Shown here in pieces: positions 53,065 through 61,204 of a stretch of DNA of 64,000 bases. A program made the translations under genes and the position numbers. The notes below the pieces were generated by a model. That model made no database searches. It was not told the DNA's origin and was given only the letters and a program-made list of their open reading frames with translations. Positions within the stretch are counted from its first letter, which is position 1. Each line of letters starts with the position of its first letter. The stretch comes from VXNJ01 sp965249595 (GTDB taxonomy: Bacteria; Chloroflexota; UBA11872; VXNJ01), in assembly GCA_965249595.1 (NCBI GenBank), contig OZ252242.1:558001-622000 (forward strand). The letters are read 5' to 3'.

Positions 53065-53568
53065 ATGATTGAAACGCCAGCAACTTCTGCTGCGCAACTA
53101 GACACCCTGCGCCAGCGCTTAGCGCCACTCAAGGATGACGCTGGGTCGGTGATGGAAGCGCTCTACCTAGCCCAGGAAATTCTTGGTTACTGCTCGCGCG
53201 AGGCGATCGAAGTCATCGCTGCCGAGCTGGGCTATCCGGAGGCTCACGTGTTTGGGGTGGTTACGTTCTACACGATGTTCTACACCGAGCCGCAGGCCCG
53301 CAACATCATTCGGGTCTGTCGCGATCTTTCCTGTCATCTTTCCGGCGCCGGAAAGATCGCCCGGGCGATCGAGGACCGGGCCGGGATCCGCAATGGCCAA
53401 GCAACCGCCGACGGTGCGGTCAAACTTGAGTTGGTCTCTTGTCTGGGCCAATGCGATCGTCAGCCAGCCCTACTGGTGGGCCTGGATGTGCATGGACCGA
53501 TGACTGAGCAGCTGGCGGTCGATTTGGTAAGCGACCTCCTAAACGGAGAGGTAGCCAAAGATGCCTGA
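53065..53568 (+). CDS. NADH dehydrogenase subunit E-like (NuoE/HoxE), 2Fe-2S
   Basis: A 167-residue thioredoxin-like 2Fe-2S protein. The N-terminal helical part (VMEALYLAQEILGYCSREAIEVIA) is followed by FGVVTFYTMFYTEP and the cluster cysteines in CRDLSC (C-x4-C) and SCLGQC (C-x3-C). It transfers electrons from the flavin of its NuoF partner. Its end overlaps nuoF by 8 bp. No other complex I genes are in the window, so it may be part of a formate dehydrogenase, hydrogenase or a stand-alone NADH-oxidising module. Confidence 0.9.
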   Translation: MIETPATSAAQLDTLRQRLAPLKDDAGSVMEALYLAQEILGYCSREAIEVIAAELGYPEAHVFGVVTFYTMFYTEPQARNIIRVCRDLSCHLSGAGKIARAIEDRAGIRNGQATADGAVKLELVSCLGQCDRQPALLVGLDVHGPMTEQLAVDLVSDLLNGEVAKDA

Positions 53569-54826
53569 GATTCGCGTCGTCAACCGCAACCTAGGCAAAG
53601 CCAATTCCCACACCCTGGAAGTATTCCGGCAGGGTGGTGGCTATGCGCAGGCCCAGCGGGCGTTTGATGAAATGGAGCCGGAAGAGATCATCGCACTGAT
53701 GGGCGACGCTGACCTCAAGGGCCGTGGCGGCGCCTTTTTTCCGACCGGCTTAAAGTGGCGGTTTGTGCGCGCCGATCCCAACACGCCCCGCTATGTTGTT
53801 GCCAACGGTGACGAAAGCGAACCGGGAACTTATTGCAACCGGGCGATTTTGGAAGAGGATCCGCACAATTTCATCGAAGGCATGATCGTAGCCGCCTATG
53901 CTATCGGGGCGCACACCGGCTACATCTACATACGCGGTGAGTTTGGCCTGGCCATCGAGCGCGTGCGGTCGGCATTGGCCGAATGCTATGAGGCTGGAAT
54001 CCTGGGAGAAAACGCCCTCGGTTCGGGCTACCGGGTCGAATTGATCCTGCGCCGCGGGGCCGGCGCCTACATCTGCGGCGAGGAAACCGCGCTGTTTAAT
54101 TCGCTTGAAGGCAAGAGGGGCACTCCGCGCTTTAAGCCTCCATTTCCCACCAACTCCGGGGTTTGGTCTAAGCCGACCGCGATAAACAACATCGAGACCT
54201 TCTGCAACGTCGCCCCCATCCTTGAGCACGGAGCGCAGTGGTTTAAGGACCTAGGGCTAGGCGACGACAACGCCGGCACCAAGGTCTATTGCCTTTCGGG
54301 CACCGTGCAGCGGACCGGGCTTTTCGAGCTGCCGCTGGGGGTGACCGCCCGCGAACTCATCTACGAATACGGCGGAGGGCCGCCGGAGGGCCGGGCACTC
54401 AAGGGCTTTAAACCGGGCGGGGCTTCGGCCGGCGTGCTCACCGCCGACGAGCTGGACGCCAAGATGGATGCCAGCATCTCTCAGTACGACACCATACTGG
54501 GGACCGGCGGTTGCATCGTCATGGACGAGACCGTCTCGATGGTCGATGCGGCGCTGCGCGACGCGTTGTTCTTTGAAGAAGAAAGCTGTGGATTCTGCAT
54601 CCCTTGCCGCGAGGGAACCCCCAACCTGGTCCAGATCTTAGAAAAGATCCTCGAAGGTGAAGGCGAGATGTCGGACCTGGCGCTGCTGGAGGAAATCGGT
54701 GAATCGATGGCCTCCTCATTCTGCGGCCTGGGTCAATTCGCCTACCGCCCGGTGGTGGGGGCGTTGCGAAAGTACCGCCCGGAATTTGAGGCCATGATCG
54801 CCGACCGGGAGCCGCTGGCGGTCTAG
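53561..54826 (+). CDS. NADH-binding subunit NuoF-like (FMN, 4Fe-4S)
   Basis: A 421-residue NADH:acceptor flavoprotein subunit. It has the NADH site GRGGAFFPTGLKW, the FMN site region NGDESEPGTYCNR and GAGAYICGEETAL, and 4Fe-4S cysteines in ESCGFCIPCREGT (C-x2-C-x2-C) and SSFCGLGQFA. It lacks the N-terminal 2Fe-2S and C-terminal ferredoxin extensions of HndC/HoxF types. It is coupled to the NuoE-like gene. A strong hairpin terminator follows. Confidence 0.92.
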   Translation: MPEIRVVNRNLGKANSHTLEVFRQGGGYAQAQRAFDEMEPEEIIALMGDADLKGRGGAFFPTGLKWRFVRADPNTPRYVVANGDESEPGTYCNRAILEEDPHNFIEGMIVAAYAIGAHTGYIYIRGEFGLAIERVRSALAECYEAGILGENALGSGYRVELILRRGAGAYICGEETALFNSLEGKRGTPRFKPPFPTNSGVWSKPTAINNIETFCNVAPILEHGAQWFKDLGLGDDNAGTKVYCLSGTVQRTGLFELPLGVTARELIYEYGGGPPEGRALKGFKPGGASAGVLTADELDAKMDASISQYDTILGTGGCIVMDETVSMVDAALRDALFFEEESCGFCIPCREGTPNLVQILEKILEGEGEMSDLALLEEIGESMASSFCGLGQFAYRPVVGALRKYRPEFEAMIADREPLAV

Positions 54827-54975
54827 CCGCCCGTGCATTCGGGCATTAGCTCGGAAAGACCAAGCTGGCCAAACCCAGGCAAAGCGAGAGGGCACTAAGG
54901 TCGCAATCAGCGGGCCTGACGCACCGGCCGGGCGGGGAAACGCCCGATTCCGGCCGATCCCTTAAACCATCGGCG

Positions 54976-55008
54976 ATGGCTGTTGCCGTCCTCGACGGCA
55001 ACAGCCAT
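54976..55008. terminator. bidirectional hairpin between nuoF-like and SDR genes
   Basis: A perfect 15-bp stem, atggctgttgccgtc (54976-54990) paired with gacggcaacagccat (54994-55008), has a 3-nt loop and lies between two convergent genes. It ends two bases from the SDR stop codon. No long T-run is present, but the stem is the strongest hairpin seen in the window. Confidence 0.75.
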
Positions 55009-55009
55009 A

Positions 55010-55774
55010 TCAGTCCAAGCCCGCTAGCGGGTCCACCAACTCTCCCGATTGGTCGCGGCGGATCGTGGGACGCACCGTTATCTCCGCCACCATGGACCTA
55101 TGCGGACTAGCCACCGCCAGCAGAACCGCGTCCGCCACATCGTCGGCGGCCAGCATCGTGGCCAGGGCGTCGGCGTCGGGCACGTTGGGCCGCTTTTCCA
55201 TGATTGGTGTGGCTACCTCGCCGGGCAGTATGCAGCAGGCGCGGACGCCGGAATTCTCCAGCTCGCTGTTCATGTACCGAGTGAGATTTAACAGCCCGGC
55301 CTTCGCCGGTCCATAGATTGGCCCGGCTATGCGGCTCGGACTCAATGCGGCCATCGACGAAATGTTGACGATCGTACCTTGTTTCCGCTCCAGCATTACC
55401 GGCAGTACCGCTTGCGTTAAGAACAACGGCCCGGTCAGGTTCACGCCGATTACCGCCTCGGCTTCGGCGGGTGTCACCGTCAAGATCGTCCGGTTGCGAG
55501 TGGAGGAACCGGCGTTGTTGACCAGCACGTCGACATGCCCATAGTCGGCAAGCACACCCTTGGCCAGAGAGCGGATGGCGTCTACGTCGCTCACGTCGCC
55601 GGCTCGGGCGTCCGCCGCCCCGCCGCCGCCCTCGATCTCGCGACGAACTCGCTCGAGTTTCGAGAGCGTCCGTCCCACGAGGACAACCCGAGCGCCACGC
55701 TCGGCGAGCATGCGCGAACACGCCTCGCCGATCCCGCTGCCGGCGCCGGTGATGATGCAAACAGAATTCTTCAC
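55010..55774 (-). CDS. short-chain dehydrogenase/reductase
   Basis: A 254-residue classical SDR. It has the cofactor motif TGAGSGIGEACS (GxxxGxG), NNAG in VLVNNAGSS, the catalytic serine in NISSMAALSPS and YGPAK (YxxxK, about residues 156-160). The arginine after the second strand (GRTLSK) suggests NADP preference. The substrate is unknown. It follows the nuclease gene by 227 bp on the same strand. Confidence 0.88.
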   Translation of the reverse strand: MKNSVCIITGAGSGIGEACSRMLAERGARVVLVGRTLSKLERVRREIEGGGGAADARAGDVSDVDAIRSLAKGVLADYGHVDVLVNNAGSSTRNRTILTVTPAEAEAVIGVNLTGPLFLTQAVLPVMLERKQGTIVNISSMAALSPSRIAGPIYGPAKAGLLNLTRYMNSELENSGVRACCILPGEVATPIMEKRPNVPDADALATMLAADDVADAVLLAVASPHRSMVAEITVRPTIRRDQSGELVDPLAGLD

Positions 55775-56001
55775 ACCTGGGATCTCCTAAATGGGCGCTC
55801 TGTCCCAATTTTGGCCGCCAAGGGAGGGACGGCAGGGGCCGCGTCGGTCCGGTCGAGCCCGGGGTGAGAAGGATTCCTGGCAATCAGCGATGCCGGCCAG
55901 GTGCCTCCAGCCAGGAGGGCCCGTGCCGTTATTTCGTCTCCACTGGGCAGGGCCCCCGCCAAGCGGCCCTGCTACCGGCTAACCGGGCCGCCCATTGCCA
56001 T

Positions 56002-56751
56002 TCAGGCGGGCGATTTGCCAGCCGCCCAGGCCTGGCCTGGGCGGCATTGGTCAAACAAATCGCAGCTTCGGCAGTGCTCGCCGGTGCGGGGTTCGAAGCG
56101 ACCGGCATTGATCCCCGGCCCCAGCATAGCGACCCATTCTTCCGCGGCAGCCAAGTTCTCGGCGGTGGGGGTCCGTTCAATCAGGGCGCCATCGTAGAGG
56201 AAGTGCAAGGCCACTGTTTGGGCGCTCAGGTCAAGGGAGCGTGCTGCGGCCAGAGAATATATGTGCAGCTGGCGAAAGTCGTGCCCTCGCCCTTCGCCGG
56301 CACCGGATTTGTAATCGACGATTCGGACCGCGTCGCCGACATCGACGCGGTCGATCACCCCGCTGAAGTCAAAGCCGCCGATTTTTGCTCGAAACCGCCG
56401 CTCAATAAGGTGCTGACCGGCGAAAGCTGAGTGGTGATCGCGATGGAAGCGCTCAATGATGGCGTGGCCGCGGGCGACGAAGTCGGTTTGCCGTTGATTG
56501 ATCAGGAACCGGTAGCTCTTGTGCAAGCGCTCCTCAAACAGGGACTGCAATTGCGGCAGGCTGGGAGCACTGCCAGGCGTGAGCCGGAATGCCCGTTCCA
56601 AGACCTGGTGAATCAGTGACCCGAAAAACGGCCAGGGACTGAAAGCCCCGCGAACCCGCTCAACATAGGTGAGCCGATAAGCGTGTGGACAGAACTCGTA
56701 TAAGGCCAGCTTTGAATAGCTGAGCCGCGGTGGTCGATCGGGCGCGCTTAC
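56002..56751 (-). CDS. RecB-like PD-(D/E)XK nuclease with Fe-S cysteines, start unclear
   Basis: A single-domain nuclease of the RecB/AddB/Cas4 type. The core is GVIDRVD (metal Asp) and IVDYKSG (D-x-K). Four cysteines frame the domain: one in YEFCPHAYRLTYV near the N-terminus and three in HCRSCDLFDQC (C-x2-C-x5-C) near the C-terminus, a 4Fe-4S arrangement. TTG 56601 would drop the first cysteine. Upstream the frame is open only back to the stop of the cyclophilin gene (same frame), with GTA as the first codon and no ATG, GTG or TTG. Either a rare start or reinitiation at the stop must be used. Confidence 0.78.
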   Translation of the reverse strand, partial: VSAPDRPPRLSYSKLALYEFCPHAYRLTYVERVRGAFSPWPFFGSLIHQVLERAFRLTPGSAPSLPQLQSLFEERLHKSYRFLINQRQTDFVARGHAIIERFHRDHHSAFAGQHLIERRFRAKIGGFDFSGVIDRVDVGDAVRIVDYKSGAGEGRGHDFRQLHIYSLAAARSLDLSAQTVALHFLYDGALIERTPTAENLAAAEEWVAMLGPGINAGRFEPRTGEHCRSCDLFDQCRPGQAWAAGKSPA

Positions 56752-57375
56752 TTAACGTTCAATTCGGATCGACTCTACCAGCACCGTCTCGGTGGGCTTG
56801 GAGAGCTCGCCGGTGGCCGGATTGTTAGTCAGCGGCGTTGCAGCCAGGGCCTCGAGAACGTCCAGCCCCACATCGATCTGGCCAAAGATCGTGTAGTTGC
56901 GCGGCAATCTTCCGTCCAGGTTTCCCAGGCAAATGAAAAATTGGCTGCCGTTGGTATTGGGGCCGCTATTGGCCATTGCCAGCGTGCCCTTTTGGTAGGT
57001 CAGCTCGTCCGGGATCGGCTCATCGGGGAATTTGTAGCCGGGGCCGCCGCTGCCAGTTCCGGTGGGGTCGCCGGTTTGAACGACGAACCCGGGAATGATG
57101 CGGTGGAAGATCTGCCCGTCGAAGTACTCTTTTTCGGCCAGGTTGATAAAGCTGGCCACCGCCAGTGGGGCGGCCTCACCGTGCAGGGTTCCGCTTAGGA
57201 CGCCCTTGCTGGTGGTGATCTCGACGGCTATCGGCCCGCTCAGGTCGATGTCCCCGGAAGGAGGATCTACAGCGCTTGGCAATTCGGCTTTCCCGGGTGC
57301 TGGTGCCGCCGACTGCTCGCCGCACGCGGCCAGTAGGAGCAACACAACCGCAAGGGCAATGAGTCTGCGAGCCAA
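56752..57375 (-). CDS. lipoprotein peptidyl-prolyl isomerase (cyclophilin)
   Basis: A 207-residue secreted cyclophilin. A signal peptide with lipobox LLLLAAC (about residue 18) predicts a membrane lipoprotein. The catalytic domain has FHRIIPGFVVQTGDPTGTGSGGPGY, GTLAMANSGPNTNGSQFFI and FGQIDVGLDVLE. It probably helps fold exported proteins outside the membrane. The stop codon at 56752 directly precedes the nuclease frame. Confidence 0.92.
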   Translation of the reverse strand: MARRLIALAVVLLLLAACGEQSAAPAPGKAELPSAVDPPSGDIDLSGPIAVEITTSKGVLSGTLHGEAAPLAVASFINLAEKEYFDGQIFHRIIPGFVVQTGDPTGTGSGGPGYKFPDEPIPDELTYQKGTLAMANSGPNTNGSQFFICLGNLDGRLPRNYTIFGQIDVGLDVLEALAATPLTNNPATGELSKPTETVLVESIRIER

Positions 57376-57507
57376 GAGCGATTTCCCCGGAAGCTAGAAA
57401 GTTCACACTAGATTAGGTTAATTCCGCGTGATGAGGCCAGGCGTCGCATTGGCCGTCCGCGGCGCAATTGCCGGTTGAGGGCTTTCAAACTTGGACGGGG
57501 CACTGGG

Positions 57508-58836
57508 ATGCGAATGAGCAAACGGGCGGCAAAGGAAAAGGCCGCCGCCCGAATCGGTGCGGTCGCCGATTCGGTCATTGCTTTCGGGGAAGAGGTCATG
57601 GACGACCCCGAGCTGGGATTTAAGGAATTTCGCACCTCGGAACGCGCCTACGAGCAATTGGCCGGCCTGGGGCTCGACGTTCAAACCGAACTGGCGATAA
57701 CCGGCCTCAAGGCGGTCTTAGATACCGGCCGGCCGGGCCCAACGCTGGCCATCATGGGCGAGTTGGACGCCATCGGAGTTCCCTCTCACCCGCGCGCCAA
57801 TCCACAGACCGGAGCCGCCCACGCCTGCGGCCACAACGCCCAATTGGCCAACATGGTGGCCGTGGCTACCGCCTTGACCAGCGAAGAGTTGCTGTCAAAT
57901 TTGAGTGGGCGCATAGCCCTGATGGCGGTTCCGGCCGAGGAGTTTGTCGAGGTTGGTTGGCGAGCCGACCAGGTCGACAACGGTCGATTGCAATTCTTGG
58001 GCGGCAAGGCCGAGATGCTGGCCACTGGCGCATTCGACGATGTGGACATGGCGCTTTTGGTCCATTCCTCGTCGCGGCCCGACAAGGTGATGATCTGTTC
58101 GTCAGAAAACGGCAACGTGGTCAAGCAGGTCACCTTTCGCGGCCGCGCCGCCCACGCCGGGGCGTACCCTCACCTCGGGATCAATGCGCTCTATGCCGCC
58201 AACATCGCTTTGAGTGCGGTCAACGCCCTGCGGGAGACGTTTGAAGACCCCCACTGCACCCGCGTTCACCCGATCATCACCCGCGGCGGCGATATCGTTA
58301 ACGTGATCCCGGAAGTCGTCACCCTGGAAACCTATGTTCGCGGCGCTGACCTCGACGCCATCGCGGCGGCCGAGGTCAAGGTAGATCGGGCAATGCGGGC
58401 CGGGGCGATGGCCTTGGGGGCCGAAGTCGAAATTCGAACCCTGCCCGGGTATATGCCGCTTTCAAATAGCACCGCCATGGGGGCGGTTTTTGAGGAAAAC
58501 GCGCGGGCGCTGTTCGGCGCCAACTGCATCACCCATCAAGGCCATCGCCCGGGCAGTACCGACATGGGGGATCTATCTTTGGTGATGCCAGCCCTCCAGC
58601 CACAGATGAGCGGTATGTCCGGCTCTAACCATGCCGCCGATTGGGCGGTCGTGGACCCCGGGGCCGCCTACCTCGATCCCGGCGTGGTGATGGCCCACTT
58701 TGCCATTGATGTTCTCTGGGACGATGCCGCCGCCGGGTCCAAAATCGTAGAAGAATACAGACCCAGCCTCACGCGCGAGCAATACCTGGCCCGGCAACGC
58801 GCCAACTTCCGCACCGGGCGCTGGGATTACGCTTAA
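57508..58836 (+). CDS. M20-family amidohydrolase
   Basis: A di-metal peptidase/amidohydrolase of about 442 residues (the AbgB/hippurate hydrolase group). Metal-ligand regions are GELDAIGVP, HACGHNAQL, VPAEEFVE and the C-terminal HQGHRPGSTDMGDLS and GSNHAADW. It carries the dimerisation insert (FRGRAAHAGAYPHLGINAL). Likely reactions are hydrolysis of N-acyl amino acids or aminobenzoyl-glutamate. ATG 57508 is chosen over TTG 57475. The HTH/metallo-beta-lactamase gene follows 20 bp later. Confidence 0.87.
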   Translation: MRMSKRAAKEKAAARIGAVADSVIAFGEEVMDDPELGFKEFRTSERAYEQLAGLGLDVQTELAITGLKAVLDTGRPGPTLAIMGELDAIGVPSHPRANPQTGAAHACGHNAQLANMVAVATALTSEELLSNLSGRIALMAVPAEEFVEVGWRADQVDNGRLQFLGGKAEMLATGAFDDVDMALLVHSSSRPDKVMICSSENGNVVKQVTFRGRAAHAGAYPHLGINALYAANIALSAVNALRETFEDPHCTRVHPIITRGGDIVNVIPEVVTLETYVRGADLDAIAAAEVKVDRAMRAGAMALGAEVEIRTLPGYMPLSNSTAMGAVFEENARALFGANCITHQGHRPGSTDMGDLSLVMPALQPQMSGMSGSNHAADWAVVDPGAAYLDPGVVMAHFAIDVLWDDAAAGSKIVEEYRPSLTREQYLARQRANFRTGRWDYA

Positions 58837-58856
58837 ATCCGCACCCATTTCAATAA

Positions 58857-59720
58857 ATGCCGTCACCAATTTCGGTGGCGGGTTCGAGGAGACCGTCTTT
58901 GCAAGGCCTATTTCTAGAAGACGAGTTTGGCGACGTAATCGGCAAGGCGCGCCGCGGCACCGACCTGAGCGTAGCCGAGCTAGCGAAGCGTAGCGGCATC
59001 GCCACCACCACCATCGAGGCCTTCGAGGGCTATCGGCGTGACCCTGAACGCGCCCAGTCAGATGCCATCGCGGCAGCTCTCGGCCTGCGCCCGGGCCCGC
59101 TCTGGGAGCTGGCATGCGAAAGCTGGCTGCCCGAACCGGTCGACTACGACCTCGACGACGACGTTCGCGTTGAGCCGCTTTGGTTTGAACCCGACCGGGT
59201 TTGGGCTTATCTGGTCGGCGACCAGGAAACATGTGTGGCCATCGACTGCGGGGCACCCATTGGTGCGATCGAGGTCGCGCTCCGAGAGCGCGACCTCCTG
59301 GCCATAGTGCTCACCCACGCCGATGCCGACCACACCTATTCGCTGGCGGCATTGCTTTCCGACCGTCAGATCCCGGTTTTTGTGCACGCCGCTGAGCGGG
59401 AGCTGGTTAGCGGCAGCGATGTGCGGTCATATCACGACGGCGATTTGGTCACCAACGGACGCTACCGGTTCTCAGTCCTGCACGCGCCGGGCCATACCCC
59501 TGGTTGTTGCGGCCTGCACACCGCCGGGGCTGTGTTTACGGGCGATACGATGTTCGCCGCCTCAATCGGCGGGACCCGCATGGGGCCGGAGTATTTCCGC
59601 TCTCAGATTTCCGCGGTACGGGCCAAAATACTATCGCTTCCCGGAGACACCAAGCTATTTCCCGGCCACGGTGCCCACACCACAGTTGAAGAGGAATTGG
59701 CCCACAACTCGTTCTTTTAG
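58857..59720 (+). CDS. HTH-metallo-beta-lactamase fusion hydrolase
   Basis: A 287-residue fusion. Residues 25-80 form an XRE-like HTH (AELAKRSGIATTTIEAFEGYRRDPERA). Residues 90-287 are a glyoxalase-II-like metallo-beta-lactamase domain with THADADHTYS, HAPGHTPGCCGLH, FTGDTMFAA and FPGHGAHTT. The first metal motif reads H-A-D-A-D-H instead of the common H-x-H-x-D-H. A hydrolase fused to a DNA-binding domain might sense its substrate. It probably shares a transcript with the M20 gene. Confidence 0.85.
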   Translation: MPSPISVAGSRRPSLQGLFLEDEFGDVIGKARRGTDLSVAELAKRSGIATTTIEAFEGYRRDPERAQSDAIAAALGLRPGPLWELACESWLPEPVDYDLDDDVRVEPLWFEPDRVWAYLVGDQETCVAIDCGAPIGAIEVALRERDLLAIVLTHADADHTYSLAALLSDRQIPVFVHAAERELVSGSDVRSYHDGDLVTNGRYRFSVLHAPGHTPGCCGLHTAGAVFTGDTMFAASIGGTRMGPEYFRSQISAVRAKILSLPGDTKLFPGHGAHTTVEEELAHNSFF

Positions 59721-59737
59721 AGAAGCTGTCCTGCCGC

Positions 59738-60295
59738 CTAGCAGGCGGGTGATTCAGGCGGAATGTTGATAACTTGGCCGATCAACAGGGGCTGGTCGGG
59801 GGCCAAATCATTGGCTTCGCGTAGCGACTCGACGGACACTGAATAGTCAGTAGCAATCCCCCAGAGCGATTCACCGGCGTCGACTCGGTACTGGCACCCG
59901 GCCAGTTCGCCGGTGGGCAATGTTGCCGTTTCGCCAATCGCCGGGATGCGCAGTAACTGGCCGGCTCTGATCGAATTGGCGTCCGAAATCTGATTGACGG
60001 CGGCGATCGTGGCGACATCGACCCGGTAGAGAGCGGCGATCTCGGCCAATGTCTGGCCGGACACGATCAGGTGCGTGGTTGGATTGGCCCGTGGCGGCGC
60101 GGTGGGCGCCGCAGTGGGCGCCGGCGGCAGCGTAGGGACCGGTATCGCCGGCTGGTCGACTAAGTCGCCGAGCACGGAGGGCGCCGGTTGGTCCGGGGCC
60201 GGTCCGCCCAAGCGCGTTACCACGAGCCAAGCAACGAGCAGGAGCATAAGGACGCCGGCCATCCCTAGGATGCGTTCGCGCGTCGTCGAATTCAT
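59738..60295 (-). CDS. membrane-anchored protein with two LysM domains
   Basis: A 185-residue protein with an N-terminal membrane helix (ILGMAGVLMLLLVAWLVV), a Pro/Ala/Thr linker (VPTLPPAPTAAPTAPP) and two LysM domains (THLIVSGQTLAEIAALYRV and CQYRVDAGESLWGIATDYSV). It probably binds wall glycan from the membrane. ATG 60295 is preferred to an upstream in-frame start at 60334. It is convergent with the HTH/metallo-beta-lactamase gene and divergent from the sugar nucleotidyltransferase. Confidence 0.87.
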   Translation of the reverse strand: MNSTTRERILGMAGVLMLLLVAWLVVTRLGGPAPDQPAPSVLGDLVDQPAIPVPTLPPAPTAAPTAPPRANPTTHLIVSGQTLAEIAALYRVDVATIAAVNQISDANSIRAGQLLRIPAIGETATLPTGELAGCQYRVDAGESLWGIATDYSVSVESLREANDLAPDQPLLIGQVINIPPESPAC

Positions 60296-60466
60296 ATTTC
60301 TCAAATGTTGCCGGCCCTTCGCGCCCGCAGACAAACGAGTGCAGGCGGCGGCACTTGCGGGGTTTTAGAAAAGCCCCGCGTGGGAACATTATCCGGGCAC
60401 CCGTGCACCCTCCCTCCGGGCCCCGATTTACGTCAACTGCTAATTGTTGGGAGCGCAATTGCCGCT

Positions 60467-61204
60467 ATGGAAGCTCTGATTTTGGCCGGCGGATACGGCA
60501 CCCGCTTGGGACACCTGACCGAGGGCCGTTCGAAGGTGCTCCTGCCGGTGGCCGCCCGCCCGATGATCGATTGGGTGCTCGACAAGGCGTTCGCCTGCCC
60601 GCGCGTAAACAGTGCGCTGGTGGTGACTAATGCCCGCTTTTACGCCGACTTTGTCAAATGGCGGGAGGGCCACCCACGGGCCGCCGACATCAGCGTCCTA
60701 AACGATGGCACGACCAGCAATGAAGATCGCCTGGGAGCGGTCGGCGACGTGATTTTTGCCATCGCCAACCGAGGGATCGATCAGGATCTGCTGATCATGG
60801 CCGGCGACAATATATTCGACTTTGAGTTGGCACCGATGGCCCGCCTGCTAGATTCGCGCGGTTCCTGTGCGGCCCTCTATGACGTGGGTTCGCTGGCCGC
60901 CGCGGCCCGTTACTCCAACGCCACCATGGCCGCCGACGGGCAAATCATCGAGTTCATCGAAAAACCACCAAACCCGACCTCTAGTTTGGTGGCTGTGGCC
61001 CTATACATGTACCGGCGCGCCGACCTGGCGCTGTTTGAGCGCTACGCCAACGAGGGCCATCAACTGGATCTGATCGGCGGTTTCCTGCAATGGGCCCACC
61101 GCCAGACACCGGTCTATGGATGCCCTTTCGGCGGCCGTTGGTGGGATATCGGCGATCCGGATGAATACAGGACCGTTAACGCCTATTTCAAAGGACTGCA
61201 ATGA
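60467..61204 (+). CDS. sugar-1-phosphate nucleotidyltransferase
   Basis: A 245-residue NTP-transferase that activates a sugar phosphate to a nucleotide sugar. It begins with EALILAGGYGTRLGHLTEGRSKVLLPVAARP, the nucleotide-binding G-x-G-x-R-L loop and lysine. It continues with MAGDNIFDFEL (metal Asp), VIEFIEKPPNP-type and WWDIGDPDEY segments. ATG 60467 is chosen because homology starts there; an upstream frame is open. Its stop overlaps the galK start (ATGA), so the kinase product may be its substrate. Confidence 0.87.
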   Translation: MEALILAGGYGTRLGHLTEGRSKVLLPVAARPMIDWVLDKAFACPRVNSALVVTNARFYADFVKWREGHPRAADISVLNDGTTSNEDRLGAVGDVIFAIANRGIDQDLLIMAGDNIFDFELAPMARLLDSRGSCAALYDVGSLAAAARYSNATMAADGQIIEFIEKPPNPTSSLVAVALYMYRRADLALFERYANEGHQLDLIGGFLQWAHRQTPVYGCPFGGRWWDIGDPDEYRTVNAYFKGLQ

